Source: Lunularia cruciata (taxonomy: Eukaryota > Streptophyta > Marchantiopsida > Lunulariales > Lunulariaceae). Taken from it: 64,000 nt of DNA. The notes below the pieces were generated by a model. The model was given only the letters and a program-made list of their open reading frames with translations, searched no databases and was not told the DNA's origin. How positions within the stretch are numbered: the first letter of the stretch is position 1; every line of letters begins with the position of its first letter. The stretch spans positions 1,741,001 to 1,805,000 of the forward strand of contig OX419758.1 of assembly GCA_948567375.1 (NCBI GenBank), read 5' to 3'. This document shows, piece by piece, positions 22,900 to 34,430 of this stretch. Made by a program: the position numbers and the translations under genes.

Positions 22900-25800
22900 C
22901 TAGAGCTCGAAGCTGACAGAGTGATAGCGGAATGCCGCAGTAGATCCATTGGAAAGACTGTGATGCTTGCACTCTGCGGCAACATCTTCTTGCATCTTCT
23001 GATGGCCAGACACCAAAACCCCAACAGTCTTCCCACTATTTTGCTTTGCAAAATTGTCGAATAATTCTGAGAAGACCAAAATACAGTTGTCAGAGGTAGA
23101 AAATACATCAACAATTGTTTAGGGTCAAGACTCTGGATCATGTTACAACCCGTAGAACTGCACTGTTTACAGAGAAGAATCTATCGATCGCCAATAAAAT
23201 AGTCAGTCTCGTTCGTCCCCGTTTGAGATATTCCCGCTATCCAAAATGACTCAGGGGCTTCTCATATCCAATCAGTCAGAAGCATTTAGGGCAAATATGA
23301 TTTCGAATGCGTACTCACCCTTCCAATTCGGTCTTTTGCCCAACGTGACTTCGCCTAACCATGGGGACTGTTGAGAGGTCAAAGCTCCTTCTATGTCGTT
23401 TCCTGTTGTTTCCTCCTCCCTAAGTGGCGAAGGGGGCATTGAATTAGCCAACACTTGGGAGTTGAATTTTGGCGACCTTCTTCTAATGATTTGAGCCCAG
23501 GAAAACATCACGCCTCCTCCACATCCTACCACTGCCAGGGCTATGGTCAGACAGTAAAGAAGCGCCATACTGTAATTGGCGTACTCCACGTCGATGAAAG
23601 TCACGTTAAATATACCCCAAATTACGAAGTAGCCCACAACGGTCGCGAAAACAGTGGCTGCAACCCATCTCGTGTCTCCTTCACCAGCCAAAGCAGACAT
23701 CTTCCGGACTACGGCAGGAGCTGGTCCATGGTAGTTGACAGGAGGTTCGGTCAGGTGGTTGCAGCTGAACTCCTCATAAGGTATAACATCCATGTTGTTG
23801 ACCTCTAGCTTTGTGGTATTTGCAGCAGCTCTGGACGTGACGAACGCATGGATAGTCATCTGCACTTTCCCCTCATTACCGGGCAAAATATCATTTGGAT
23901 TCAGCGTGTTGAGGATATAGAGGTCCTTATAGTCCTTCACACAGTAAACCAAATCTATGGACTTCGGAAGATCCTCCTGTACGCGTCTATATCTATAGAG
24001 AAGATCTCGAAGTATTGCGAGGAATGGAGTCACACCGATTCCTCCCGCCACCAGCACCAAAGATTCGTATCTGCACATCAATAGAAGTTCTGGTCAAAAT
24101 GCTGATATGGAGAACGTGATCTGCTTGTGCTGAAATAAATCTCTTTAACCAGCCTGTCATGATCATACGTTTCTTCCTTTCAACAAGGATTCATATGTAC
24201 TTGACTATATATAAGTAAGTTTAGATATGACACGAGCAGTTGCCTCTCTTCTCAGTACATACAAAAGTCGTGATAGTACCTATATCAAACAACGAAACGA
24301 GAGGTAAACATGGTCTCATGGACTCTTATTACAAAATATGCCTTTTCGTAATAATTTCAGGACACTTACTTCAGATAGAAGTTTGATTCATCGCCATATG
24401 GTCCTTCGAGAGCCAGCTTGAAACCGAAAGGACATTTGAACTTCCCAAGATCTTTATGATGCTTGCTGTCTATCAGAGCATCGTGGAGGTCCTTTGTGAG
24501 ATCACCTAAAGGTTTGATGTATATGCATATCTGATTTGTCTCATCAAGTGGACTTGATGCGACGCTGAAAGGATGCCACTGGAAGCGTGAGACGTTCGGC
24601 ATCAGCACATAGATGAAGCTCAGCGCGTTGTACTCCAGATCTGATAATTATGGAGCATCATAGGTATCAGCACCAATAGTCCTGTGATAAAAATTAAACT
24701 ATGAACTTACGTGCAGTAAATAAGTTCTAGTCCAGAATTTTAATTAATGATGACAAGAATTGGGCATAGAAACACAAGGAATCCACAACTATGAGGCGCT
24801 GTGAAATTGTGAATCTAGGGATAATTTCCAGGATGGCCCAGAGTTACATACTTTCTGGCTTTGCAAACTTCAGTTCTATTGACCCAGACGGCAGCACTCT
24901 GGTGGACAGAACGTCAACAGACGTTCGGGACTGCACCATTCGTATGAAGCGATCGAGGAAGAAGAGCAGGATAGGAATTTCAACGTACGGCATCTGGAAT
25001 TCGCAATGGAAGACGAAAAACACGAAGAATACAATATACAGATGGTGGGTCATGAAGAAAGTATTAAAATGATTTCTGCGAACTCTTTCCAAAGCCGTTG
25101 CCAGCATGAGCAACCCCGCGCCTAGGGCAATTACTCCAGGAAGATATGCCACGCCCACAGTTTGCCATTTCAGAACCTGCATAGCGACGAGCAATGTAAG
25201 GATCGAACGCATCGAATTAAATTGCTTTTCATTGGCTGATTACGTAGATGGGCTGCGAGGACGTGGAGTTGAAATGTCGCAGCAAGAGCCTAATGTACAG
25301 TGATCTAAGAGAACACATTCTTTGGTAATTTGTCACTAAGCAGTAGCTTAGACTGACAGTGTGTACCTTAGAAGCCTGGTGGACGTCAACACTGTATACG
25401 ATGATCGTTATTCCATGAGCAGTGAGCAACCAAACGCATAGCATGCCCAACCATGTGTGGTACTTGACAGCTCGTTCGAAAGGAATTCCAGTGACTCGCA
25501 ATATTGGAGAGGATCTTGACACAGGTATCCAGAGCAGCGCCATCGGTATTAAAGCTGCCATTCCCAAGAAGTAACCCACAGAGTCCAGTTCCTGTGCTCC
25601 CCTGTAGACAAGAGGTGGATCACAAATTGGATAGAAATACTCGTGCTATTACGTCTAGAAGAACCAGGGATTAAAAGAAAAGTAAGCTAAAAAGAAATAA
25701 AAAATTTAAGGAGGGGCATCTCGTACTTTGAATGTGCTCCGTTTGTCTGCATCGTATGGCTAATTAGTCGCTCTTGGTCCAGAGACATTTTAACGAGGTA

Positions 25801-26469
25801 CCAGGCCACGAGAAAAAGAATCGTAAAAATGAATATGATGTCTAGCAGCGTTATCATCCCCAGCGGGCTCTTCAATAAGATTGGTTGGTTCCAATAGTCG
25901 GCCTTTGGCTTCTTCTGGGTCCTGCCATACATACATGGAGCATGAATTAATACTAGTTTTTCACTCGTCTCACAAGTGAAATGATTGAAAGTGAATGAAC
26001 TTGACGACACTCGTATCTTGATGTCTTTCAGAATGAACTCACGTCTGGGACTTGGATGGCCTGGTTCTTTTGCGTAGCTCAATTACAGCGTAGCTGAGGA
26101 CCGCGATGATCATGAAGGGCAACACTTGCAGAAGCCACGTTGAACCTGCAGCACCGACTTCGGTCAATATTACATCTTGCATGCATCTACGCGGTCATAC
26201 TAGCTAAGTTATTGCCATCTAGAATCTTATGTCCATTTCTTTTCCAATTGATCCTCATAGATAGACCTGGAGCATGATCGTCACTAACCTCTTGTTCCCA
26301 GAAACAAACCCTCCATTTTAGGATCCAGTTCACTTAGCCAGTTTCTTGCTTTCTCGATTGGCTGCAGGAACCAGAATAGCCACCACCACGCGAAGGCCGC
26401 ACCCATTAGCACTTGTAGTGCTAGACTGATTTGAGTTGCTCCCTTTATATATTTCTCCATTCCGCCCAT
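22900..26469 (-). CDS. FRO: FRO-A: ferric-chelate reductase (FRO family), intact, 8 exons, 742 aa
   Basis: Membrane flavocytochrome that moves electrons from cytosolic NAD(P)H via FAD and two haems to Fe(III)-chelates or Cu(II) (family knowledge). Exons on the minus strand: 26469-26289, 26145-26043, 25921-25727, 25601-25367, 25176-24852, 24640-24370, 24070-23319, 23066-22900. All introns are GT-AG, phases join cleanly and no internal stop occurs. Visible features: N-terminal membrane segment with AWWWLFWFLQPI; haem pair H208-x13-H222 (YHTWLG...AHG); second pair H282/H283 and H295; HPFSVASSP FAD site about 369; GPYGDESN about 426; GGIGVTPF NADPH site about 446; two more membrane spans in exon 7; C-terminal GVLVSG near 706. 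There VSGG of the paralogues reads VSGH. The start Met aligns with FRO-C; an upstream in-frame Met at 26505 is less likely. Exact paralogue type and membrane (plasma or plastid) are not resolved. Confidence 0.93.
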
Positions 26470-26870
26470 AGCTGGCAGAAGAGTACACTTAAGAGATGGA
26501 ATCAAGCACTGATCTCCCTGTCCTCAGCCCTGTCATATAAGTGCACAAAGCTTAGTTTCACATATATACTAGTTGTTACCAAGATGGTCAGAAGACCTGG
26601 TGCTAGATCTTCCAGTCACGACTTGTTTGCGTTGGAGTGACAGCTAATCCGAGCAATAGATTACTCAGTTGTCCTTGTGGAATTCCCCTGAATCAGCACT
26701 CACGAGCATGGCATAAATCTCAAGAATACCTAGTTACTGGATCGGAGTTTACAAGTTCCGCATGTTATAGAACAATTGAAACGAGCAGAAGTTCTTTCTT
26801 TGTCTTTCAAGGACAGACTTCCATATGAGGACAGAAAGTTAAGTCGCTGAAGGTTTAGACCCATCAGGTG

Positions 26871-26880
26871 CTTATATACC
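26871..26880 (-). promoter_or_regulatory. Putative TATA box of FRO-A
   Basis: Minus strand GGTATATAAG, about 405 bp upstream of the FRO-A ATG. FRO-B has GGTATATAAC about 440 bp upstream and FRO-C has TATATAAACG about 456 bp upstream. The repeated spacing supports a real promoter with a long 5' leader; the transcription start itself is inferred. Confidence 0.55.
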
Positions 26881-29190
26881 CCGAAGTGCCACATATCTGG
26901 CTCCATGGAAAATCATCCCCGGAGCTAAACCTACGCCCACTGTAGCCTCGTGGCGGCGCCATCTGGGAGTTCCGCCAAATATACAAGATAACTGGACAAG
27001 ACTTGGCTATGGTAGAGTCGGCTGTGTTCTGAAAGATTCTCGGTGGGGGATTGTCGCAGACATGGATAAAACAGAGGTGAAGCGTGTAATCCATGGACGT
27101 GGCTTGTGTCTGATTCCGAAAGGCGTAAGCATAGCCCGTGGAGTTCCTCCACAAGAATCGTGTCGCTTCGGGTTGACCCAGACATAACAAGTTTCATTGC
27201 ATAAGCCATGGGCCACATGTGGCCATTCAAATGGCCACATAACATAGTCCGATCTCTGAACCTGGTGGCTCAAATCATGAAGCAGGTAATGGCGAGGAAT
27301 CCAATCGGTTCAAGGAAGGCCTTAGGTAGGCGATTCCATGACAGCCTACCTGTCCGGTGGAAAAATTTACGACAAGGTTTATCCCTGGTTTGTTGCCTAG
27401 ACGCAAGGAATACTAGAGTCTGGAGTGAGAAGTGACTTCTACTTCCCATGTTCTCCCGCAATAATACAGCCATAGAAATCTCGAGGGAACTAGGTCCCAA
27501 CGACGCTGGCTCTTGCAGAAAGTTCTTTTAATCAATCCTGACCTGTCCTGATGACACCGACCACTGCAGTAGGACACATCTAAAAAAGTTTATGTGAACT
27601 CGACCGGACTTGAGCAGCTTCTCAGAATATAGTTACACAATCTTAACTACTCGTTCGATTGGAAACCCTTTTTTTACCTGTGTTTAATTAGTAAGGGAAA
27701 TGATAGTTCAGCTCTATTCGCATGCTAAATGAACTTTAGGAATCTCCTGATACATGCGTAGGATTCTCCGTTTATATTAACGTTCAACTCTTTGGTAGCT
27801 CTACCTGACAGACATCTGAAACTGTGAGCAATCAGAAGATATTCAAGCGATAGATCATTCATTCATCGATATATCCATTTGACTTTTATTAAGATCGAGG
27901 CATTCATAACCGAACTGCTGGAGGTAGAATCGATCATTTGAGAAGGCATGAAGTGCATCATCCTATGATAGAAGCAGTTTTCTCCCCTCTCTCACCGGGG
28001 ATTGGAAGCGATTCCGCTGAAAACACACGTCTGACAAACGATCATTGGGAACCTACTGTAGTCTCTCTTCATTACCACGCGTGTGAGGCTGGTGGGGAAT
28101 TCCGGAGGAAATGTTACAGCAGGACCAGAAGCGGTACAGATGCTCTTTTGACTCACTGGACTATCCAAATTTGACGAGACGCTCGTTGCTATTCGGATCG
28201 AGCAGTCTTATTTAAAATCTTCTATAGATGATCATACTACTTTTTGTTCAGGTCCCAGCAAGGATAACCGTATATTCGCGTGATCTGCCTTGACAAAGCT
28301 TATCAAAGCCTCAACTTTGTTTCAGCAGTTCGCCTCCGAGAATCTTGATTTGAATTAAAGGTAAAGAGTTTCGCAGAACTCCAGTAGTCATCTGCGCGGA
28401 TGGCCACTGAAGTTCCTTTGCAAACGCGCATAACATGATTGGAAATTCAACGGAGAAATATCAAGTCCAAGAAGGATTCACCTAGCCATAGCGCTTGTTC
28501 TCTAGATTTTCTGAAGGGAAACATCATAGTAATAATATGTGGAGAGAAATCTGAATCTTCGAAGAGAGTATACGAATTCGGAAAGGGAAGAATAAGAGAA
28601 CGTTGCTGTCATAATTCAGGGTCGATCTGCGTCAAAAGTCAAAAAGGATGGTATCATCTGAATAGCCGTAAATAGTAATGTTGATCCATAAAGGTCGAAG
28701 AATTTATGTTTGGAAACAGAAAGATATCATCCACTTGAACCAACGGAAAGAGATCATCTACTCGCTCGTCCTTTTCTCCGCACTTCTTAGTGCCTTGTAT
28801 TCGTTCTTCTTTTTCCTACGGGGTATAGTATTTGGCTCGGTCTGCCGTACTTCATCAATAATTGTTCAGCTTTCCTCTATCTGCCTACATGGCTGACAGT
28901 ATTTAGCAGTCATTTTCGCTGTCCATATATCCGTATCTTACTTACATTGCCAGCGACAGCCACTTGGTTTTTTTGTGCCACTGGATCGAGTTTCTCAGAT
29001 GTAACATAAAGGCTGGACTGTAGATAATATGATATATCCTTAGCTATGGAGTAAAGGCTACTTATTGACAAGAGTGCATTCTGCAATATCGTTGCAATAA
29101 TAGATGTGTTCAATTGTACACATGAACATGTACATTAACTGTTGAATTTCATCAGGTATCATTTGTGTGTTGGCTTCACTTCACGAAGTA
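26881..29190. other. Intergenic, no gene recognised
   Basis: Overlapping ORFs of 75-108 codons occur on the minus strand at 26864-27273 in several frames, but none resembles a known protein. A 10-bp perfect hairpin (ATGTGGCCAT, loop TCAA) lies at 27217-27240. The rest holds nothing I can support. Confidence 0.45.
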
Positions 29191-29197
29191 CTTCATG

Positions 29198-29311
29198 GTT
29201 TTTTTTTCGAAAGAAGGCGACCGCGTAGTAAAAACGAAGGATGGGAAGACTCCATCAAGCCGTACAAGGAAGAGACAAAAAAGGTAACATGGGGCTAAGC
29301 CCCATGCTAGC
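29198..29311 (-). mobile_element. Element Y, short 3'-end copy with target-site duplication
   Basis: About 114 bp. Read on the minus strand it contains GGGGCTTAGCCCCATG, then GTACGGCTTGATGG and CTACGCGGTCGCC, and ends in an A-run. It matches the 3' parts of Y at 44212-44335 and 47322-47450. CTTCATG at 29191-29197 and again at 29312-29318 looks like a 7-bp target-site duplication. The truncated 5' end, constant 3' end and A-tail suggest a non-LTR retrotransposition product (inference). Confidence 0.7.
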
Positions 29312-29319
29312 CTTCATGA

Positions 29320-30485
29320 TGAGGATTAAGGCTTGAAGATCACATAATCTGTGATCGCAATATTAATCGAAGATATCTCTGGAAAGTTGAATAGATATGC
29401 GCATATTTATAACTAGTTCCAGTAGAATTCCATACTATTTTATGCTCCCTCCGCTTTCTCGTAGTCGGAAAACGATCATTGTGGTTTGCAGTCCACTCAC
29501 ACGATAAGGTCATGATTCTGGGCCGGTCCTATCTGTCAAAAGATACAAGGTTAGTACGCGAGTGGTGTAAATGAAAACCAGGCTGCATGGATTAGGCCGA
29601 ACTTCAAGGTGTTATCTCCACCACAGAAATATATACATATGCGTTCATCTACAAGCATTATCCTCTAAAGTTTTATGCTCATATGGCAAGAGGGAAATTT
29701 ATCAGTCTTAAAGATAACCATGCACATAACTTTCTATCAAAACGAGTATACTCAGGCTTTGATTCATTGAACGATGAGATACCAAAGGCAAATTGAATGA
29801 TTCTGCTTCTCATACTGGTGGTTGCTAGCGATTCTCAGATGGTTCGCTCGTGTTATTCTGGGGCAACACACTGAGCTAGAGAGAAGGAGAGAGCTCATAA
29901 TGTTATATGGCGGCAATTTTTAGTTTCAGCCTCGCGAACCTTCACGCCAGTCCCCTTTCCCTGTTGCGCCTGTGCAAGCAATAGAATAAACTCGAGCTCG
30001 GATGTTTGCTTGCTCCAGTCTTGTCGTTTTGAGAGGTAGACTTGCAATTGTCATGACTGATCACTTGGCTCCACCGAACTTTCTCGGTAATTTTGTAACA
30101 AATCTTTTGAGATAGGCGCAAACATTGAAGCTGGTATGAGTGCACGTGTTAATGCAAATTCTTGCCAAGTCCAATTGCAATTGCGAACGTTCTCTGCGAG
30201 CGCTTTCTGGTGTGCGTGTCCCCAAACCAGGGTACATAATTTGTAAATTCTGTTATTTGGAACTTTGGATATCGGGCTTCGTTCAGAGGGTCCTACTTTA
30301 ATATGTGGTCACATGTATATTAAATAAGCTATCGCCTGTAAAATTCCTAGCAATACGTTTGCAACATCCCTAGCAGGTTATTACGCTGGATCAGGGACTT
30401 AAAAAGTGCCCTTTGCAACACTCCAACATGAAATTGAGCCATGACTCAATTTCCTGATCAGAAATTTTTGGTCACAGGATTTGTG
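29320..30485. other. Intergenic, nothing recognised
   Basis: No coding or repeat signal that I can support. Confidence 0.45.
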
Positions 30486-30587
30486 TACTGCACCTACAGT
30501 AAGACTTTCAGTGATCGAAGTACAGTAAACTTCCTCGCACCCTGATCTTTAGATATATTACAAGGATGACTCTCCCATTCTTAAAGA
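30486..30587 (-). repeat. Inverted match to 31-63 and 400-462
   Basis: The reverse complement reads AATGGGAGAGTCATCCTTGT and, further on, CTTACTGTAGGTGCAG, closely matching the two segments at the window's left end. Confidence 0.65.
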
Positions 30588-30599
30588 AGTCCATACAAT

Positions 30600-32028
30600 C
30601 TCAAACAAAAAGCCAAAATATATTGAGTTATACTGAGATAATCTAATACGACACCTCAAATCAGCTTTCTGAACCGGATCAAGATTATTAGACTCATCTC
30701 TTTCTGTGATATTTGTGTATGGAATAAGACAAAACTAAGATATGTAAAGCGAGACCCTTCTCATGATCATTATTCAACCCCCAACCCTATTTTACAGGAA
30801 GGTTTTCAAAATTTAACAAGAAATGAAACAAGATACATTACGGAGAAAAAGTGGCAAACGAAGATAGAAAAATTTAAGGGTGAATGTATTCAAATACTTT
30901 AACCCATTACACTGTGATTCAGAGACTTAATTATGAGTTTTAAGTGATACAGAAAAATTGTCAAGTGTTATTTTGGACATTTCTCATAATCACTTTTGCA
31001 TAGATTACTTGAACCTTCCTAATTACTTTTATGTATAACTACCCTAAATTGCTTTCACACATACAATTAAGTTAATTTATACATCTGAAAATAAAGGGTT
31101 AACGAGATACCTAACAAATATATCACTAAAAGTTGACATTAAACTAATGACGCAAAGATAGAGAACACAAATTTCAGTCTAAATATTACAATAAAAATTA
31201 TAATAATCTGGGTTAATTTTTTCTCATCATATAAATGTAACATAAATATAACTATAAAACAGTTTATGGGACATAGCTATAGAAATCACAAAGGATTTTT
31301 ATTCAAAAGGAGACCATAAAAAATTACATAAATTTGAAACATAGTACCAGTAGATTTCAAAGTTGTCACTAACTTATCCATAAAATGAGGAAAATGAGAA
31401 TATACGTCTGTACTTCCATATGAATTGATATTGATTAGTCTAGGATCTATGCTGTTGAATCCGATTAGAGCAAACTTGAAGATGCAGGGTATGTAAATGG
31501 ACGAGATAGGGGAAATTCTATCTGGAAACTGTTGATTGTTAACTTGAGAGAGTTCAATCACAAAACTGGGCCTATCCTTTGTCAAATGTAAATGAATTCG
31601 AATTATTGCTGAAAGTTCCAATTATAAGGACAGATAAATGTCATTTAAAACATTCAATACGACATATATAATGCTGATGAATGCAGTGGATTTTGATTAC
31701 CGTTATTTAAGGCATTTCCACTTAACGATAAATTATAAACTTGTTTTCATACTCTTTGTTTACAATTATGTGTTTGTTAAATTTACTTAGTACCGTGTAG
31801 TCCCATTGTAAGCATCCAGGAATGATAACCACTGGACGAGGGTAAATTTATTTTCGACCTGCAAATTGCAGTCGTGAAGGTTGGGTTCGCCTTTTATTTG
31901 GGTGTAATAGCTGCAAATAATTGAGCAACCCGGACTTCAGAAGAATCCAAGACAAGCCACAGCCAGCAATTCTTGTATGTCTAGCACATAAGTGAGGAAG
32001 CGAATGGGAGCAACTTCAAAAGTAGTAT
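30600..32028. other. AT-rich intergenic, nothing recognised
   Basis: Strongly AT-rich. A 111-codon minus-strand ORF at 31286-31621 has no recognisable motif. Confidence 0.45.
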
Positions 32029-33465
32029 TGGGCGGCTCGGGAAGACCCAGACAGAAAAGGGGGCGGACAAAACACTAAATTAAGGCCCATATCATCATTA
32101 CATCACTCAAGCATGTTTTAACATTTCAAGATAAAGGTTCCGCAAGTGACCAATCACAGACTTATTAGCCAGTATGTTGTCTGCATCGTAAAATTCTAAA
32201 CTTTGTGCATACGATTGTTTCAGATATAGCTGTGCTTTAGCAAACTCATTGCTGGTGCAGACCTCATCGAGAAAGTGCCGAAAGATTGCTGCAGTTGATC
32301 TACAGGCTTCGTGTCGATTCTGCAGTCAGGTCCATTCCATGTTACCTGTACTCCCTGTTGAACACAAGGTGCATAAAGTCCAGGAAGATCAGAGTCCTGG
32401 AATGCATGACTTTGAAGCTGATCACGCACAATAATGGGTTACTGACTTCTACTACATGGTTCAAACTTTCTTAATCTGAATGCAGAGCCAAATAACTGTA
32501 GATTTACATACAAGGGAAGGTTTTAGGTCTGTCGCTTGCATATGTCTACTACAGAGGAGCAGTACAATAGCCAGGCTTAGGGTGACGTTAAAGTCTAATA
32601 GCTAGCACGGGAGAATTGAAAGAAAACAGAAGCACCAGGTATCGCTGCTAATAGTGGTAAGTAATGATCGGTAAAAGCAAGTCAAAAGGATACAAAACAA
32701 ATCGTTGCGCGCAGGGCCCAGCATGAGCAAATTAACCTGAGCAGCCGTGGAATTGGAAGTCTCAACATTCCTAGAAGAATAATCCCTGGAGCACGGAACA
32801 TCGGATTGCAGTAGCAGCAATAGACAAACAGATAAAAAAAAAATTTCACGAGGTTCCACCTACATGCATTCAATTTGGCAGTTTTAAATGGGTTCCCAGT
32901 ACACAAAATTTAGTGTCGATCTTTTGACTGACCTGAGTTTTGCATGTCGTCACAGTACGAGAGCAGTATCTTTAATTTTAATGACAAACGGGTAGAATTC
33001 GTAGTTCGCAACGAGTGGTCCTGATTATCTCTGGAGGCACGTTATGCATAGGCGCAGAATACAGTGCATAGTACTTGGCAGAGGGTTCGTTTGGAATTGC
33101 AGATGAACTCCAGTAACGCCAAAAGTGGTGATCCTCGAGCTCTAAATTTTAACTTCTAAATGAATCGAGAGTCCACGAGAAGTGTCAATGTCACATTCTT
33201 AAGCTAAGTAACATACCAGCAGCGCTCTCCAATCTATGTGCTATGAAGAAAAGAACTCTACGAATACCTAGTAACATTTATGCCCTGTACACCACCATAC
33301 GTTTCTGTTCACTGTTATTACTTAAAGTGAAGGCCCTACTACAGTAGAAGGTAATGAAATACTACAGTAGAAGGTATGTAAAAATCTTTGTAGAGAAAGA
33401 GGGTGTCGACAGATGTTGTGACCATATAGCCCCTGTTTACTTTTCGACGTTGGATTTCCTACAAA
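32029..33465. repeat. Duplicated noncoding block, copy B (matches 472-2190)
   Basis: Partner of copy A in the same orientation. Inside, the short sequence ACTACAGTAGAAGGTA is tandemly repeated near 33328-33365, a local expansion not seen in copy A. It lies about 1 kb beyond the FRO-B stop codon. Confidence 0.8.
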
Positions 33466-33684
33466 TCATTTTCGCTAAAAACGTACAAAAAATCAATTTA
33501 GTGAAACACGGATTCCGATGTAAGCGATAGATCACACTCATTTGGTGGCCTGCTTTAGTCGAAGGAAAGTAGCTGTATATATATAGAAAGTTATGGACCC
33601 CAAGTTCCCAACATCAGATATCAGAGATCGTATTTGTCTAGTATGTGGAATGTTAATGAATTTATACTACCATAAATCAAAAGG

Positions 33685-34050
33685 GTGAAGACGACAGAAG
33701 TGAAGTATACGTGCAAGTGTTTCAATGAGAGACTACACGCATACAAATGCATTACAGGAATCGAGGCAAGTTTCTGTAAATTCCCTTGTGAGCGGCTTAC
33801 AAAGATTTGCAAGGGGAAAAGTTGGGAAAGATATCACCATTGGTACAAGTTTACAGATGAGACAAACGTAAATTTACAGAGCCAGGGAGAAGAATTTGGA
33901 GGGGAGCTTTTTACCCCTCATGCTGACCGTTTCGAGATGTGTACGGATCACAAGCTCTTGAATCATGGAACATCCTGTTCAGGATACAGTCCAAGTTCAT
34001 ATTCTGTTCAGGCAGAATTTTACCTTGCGAACCCAAATGCCTCGTTCTAG
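33685..34050 (+). CDS. Unrecognised Cys-containing ORF, 121 codons (doubtful)
   Basis: Open plus-strand frame just 3' of FRO-B, running antisense towards its end. The product has eight Cys, several in CxC or spaced pairs (KYTCKCF, SFCKFPC, KICKG, EMCTD, TSCSG), and no signal peptide or membrane segment. I recognise no family. It may be chance; a spliced gene using part of it cannot be ruled out. Confidence 0.2.
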   Translation: MKTTEVKYTCKCFNERLHAYKCITGIEASFCKFPCERLTKICKGKSWERYHHWYKFTDETNVNLQSQGEEFGGELFTPHADRFEMCTDHKLLNHGTSCSGYSPSSYSVQAEFYLANPNASF

Positions 34051-34430
34051 TGAAGTCATGCATATGATGATAATTTGCAATCATTGGCGGGATCCTGCTC
34101 AGTTCTCTTCATGAGTTTAATTTATTCCTTTGTGATAAATACTTACAGGTGATTTGTTTCTTTACAACAGTAGAAACTGAATCGCATAGTGGAAACTCCA
34201 TCGAGCTCGGATACTAGGCCATTCCTTTACTGTGCTATCTTCTGAACTTACTTTGCTGCATCATCTGTTTACCAGATGCCCTCTGAAAATGAGTCGGGTT
34301 CAACTGGCATCCACCTGCTTCCAGATATGATTCAAAGAATTTTCTCCCTACGTGCCTTTGCACAGTGCAACTGAAGAATCCCAATTTGAAAAGGAAGTCG
34401 TAGTAAACCTTGACTATGAACTCCTCATAT

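Noticed and set aside
23455-23808. 117-codon plus-strand ORF
   Set aside because: Fully antisense to FRO-A exon 7; the equivalent antisense frame in FRO-B (35067-35381) arises from conserved coding sequence.
26864-27273. Overlapping 88-108-codon minus-strand ORFs upstream of FRO-A
   Set aside because: Three frames are open at once with no recognisable motif, and the region overlaps the proposed promoter.
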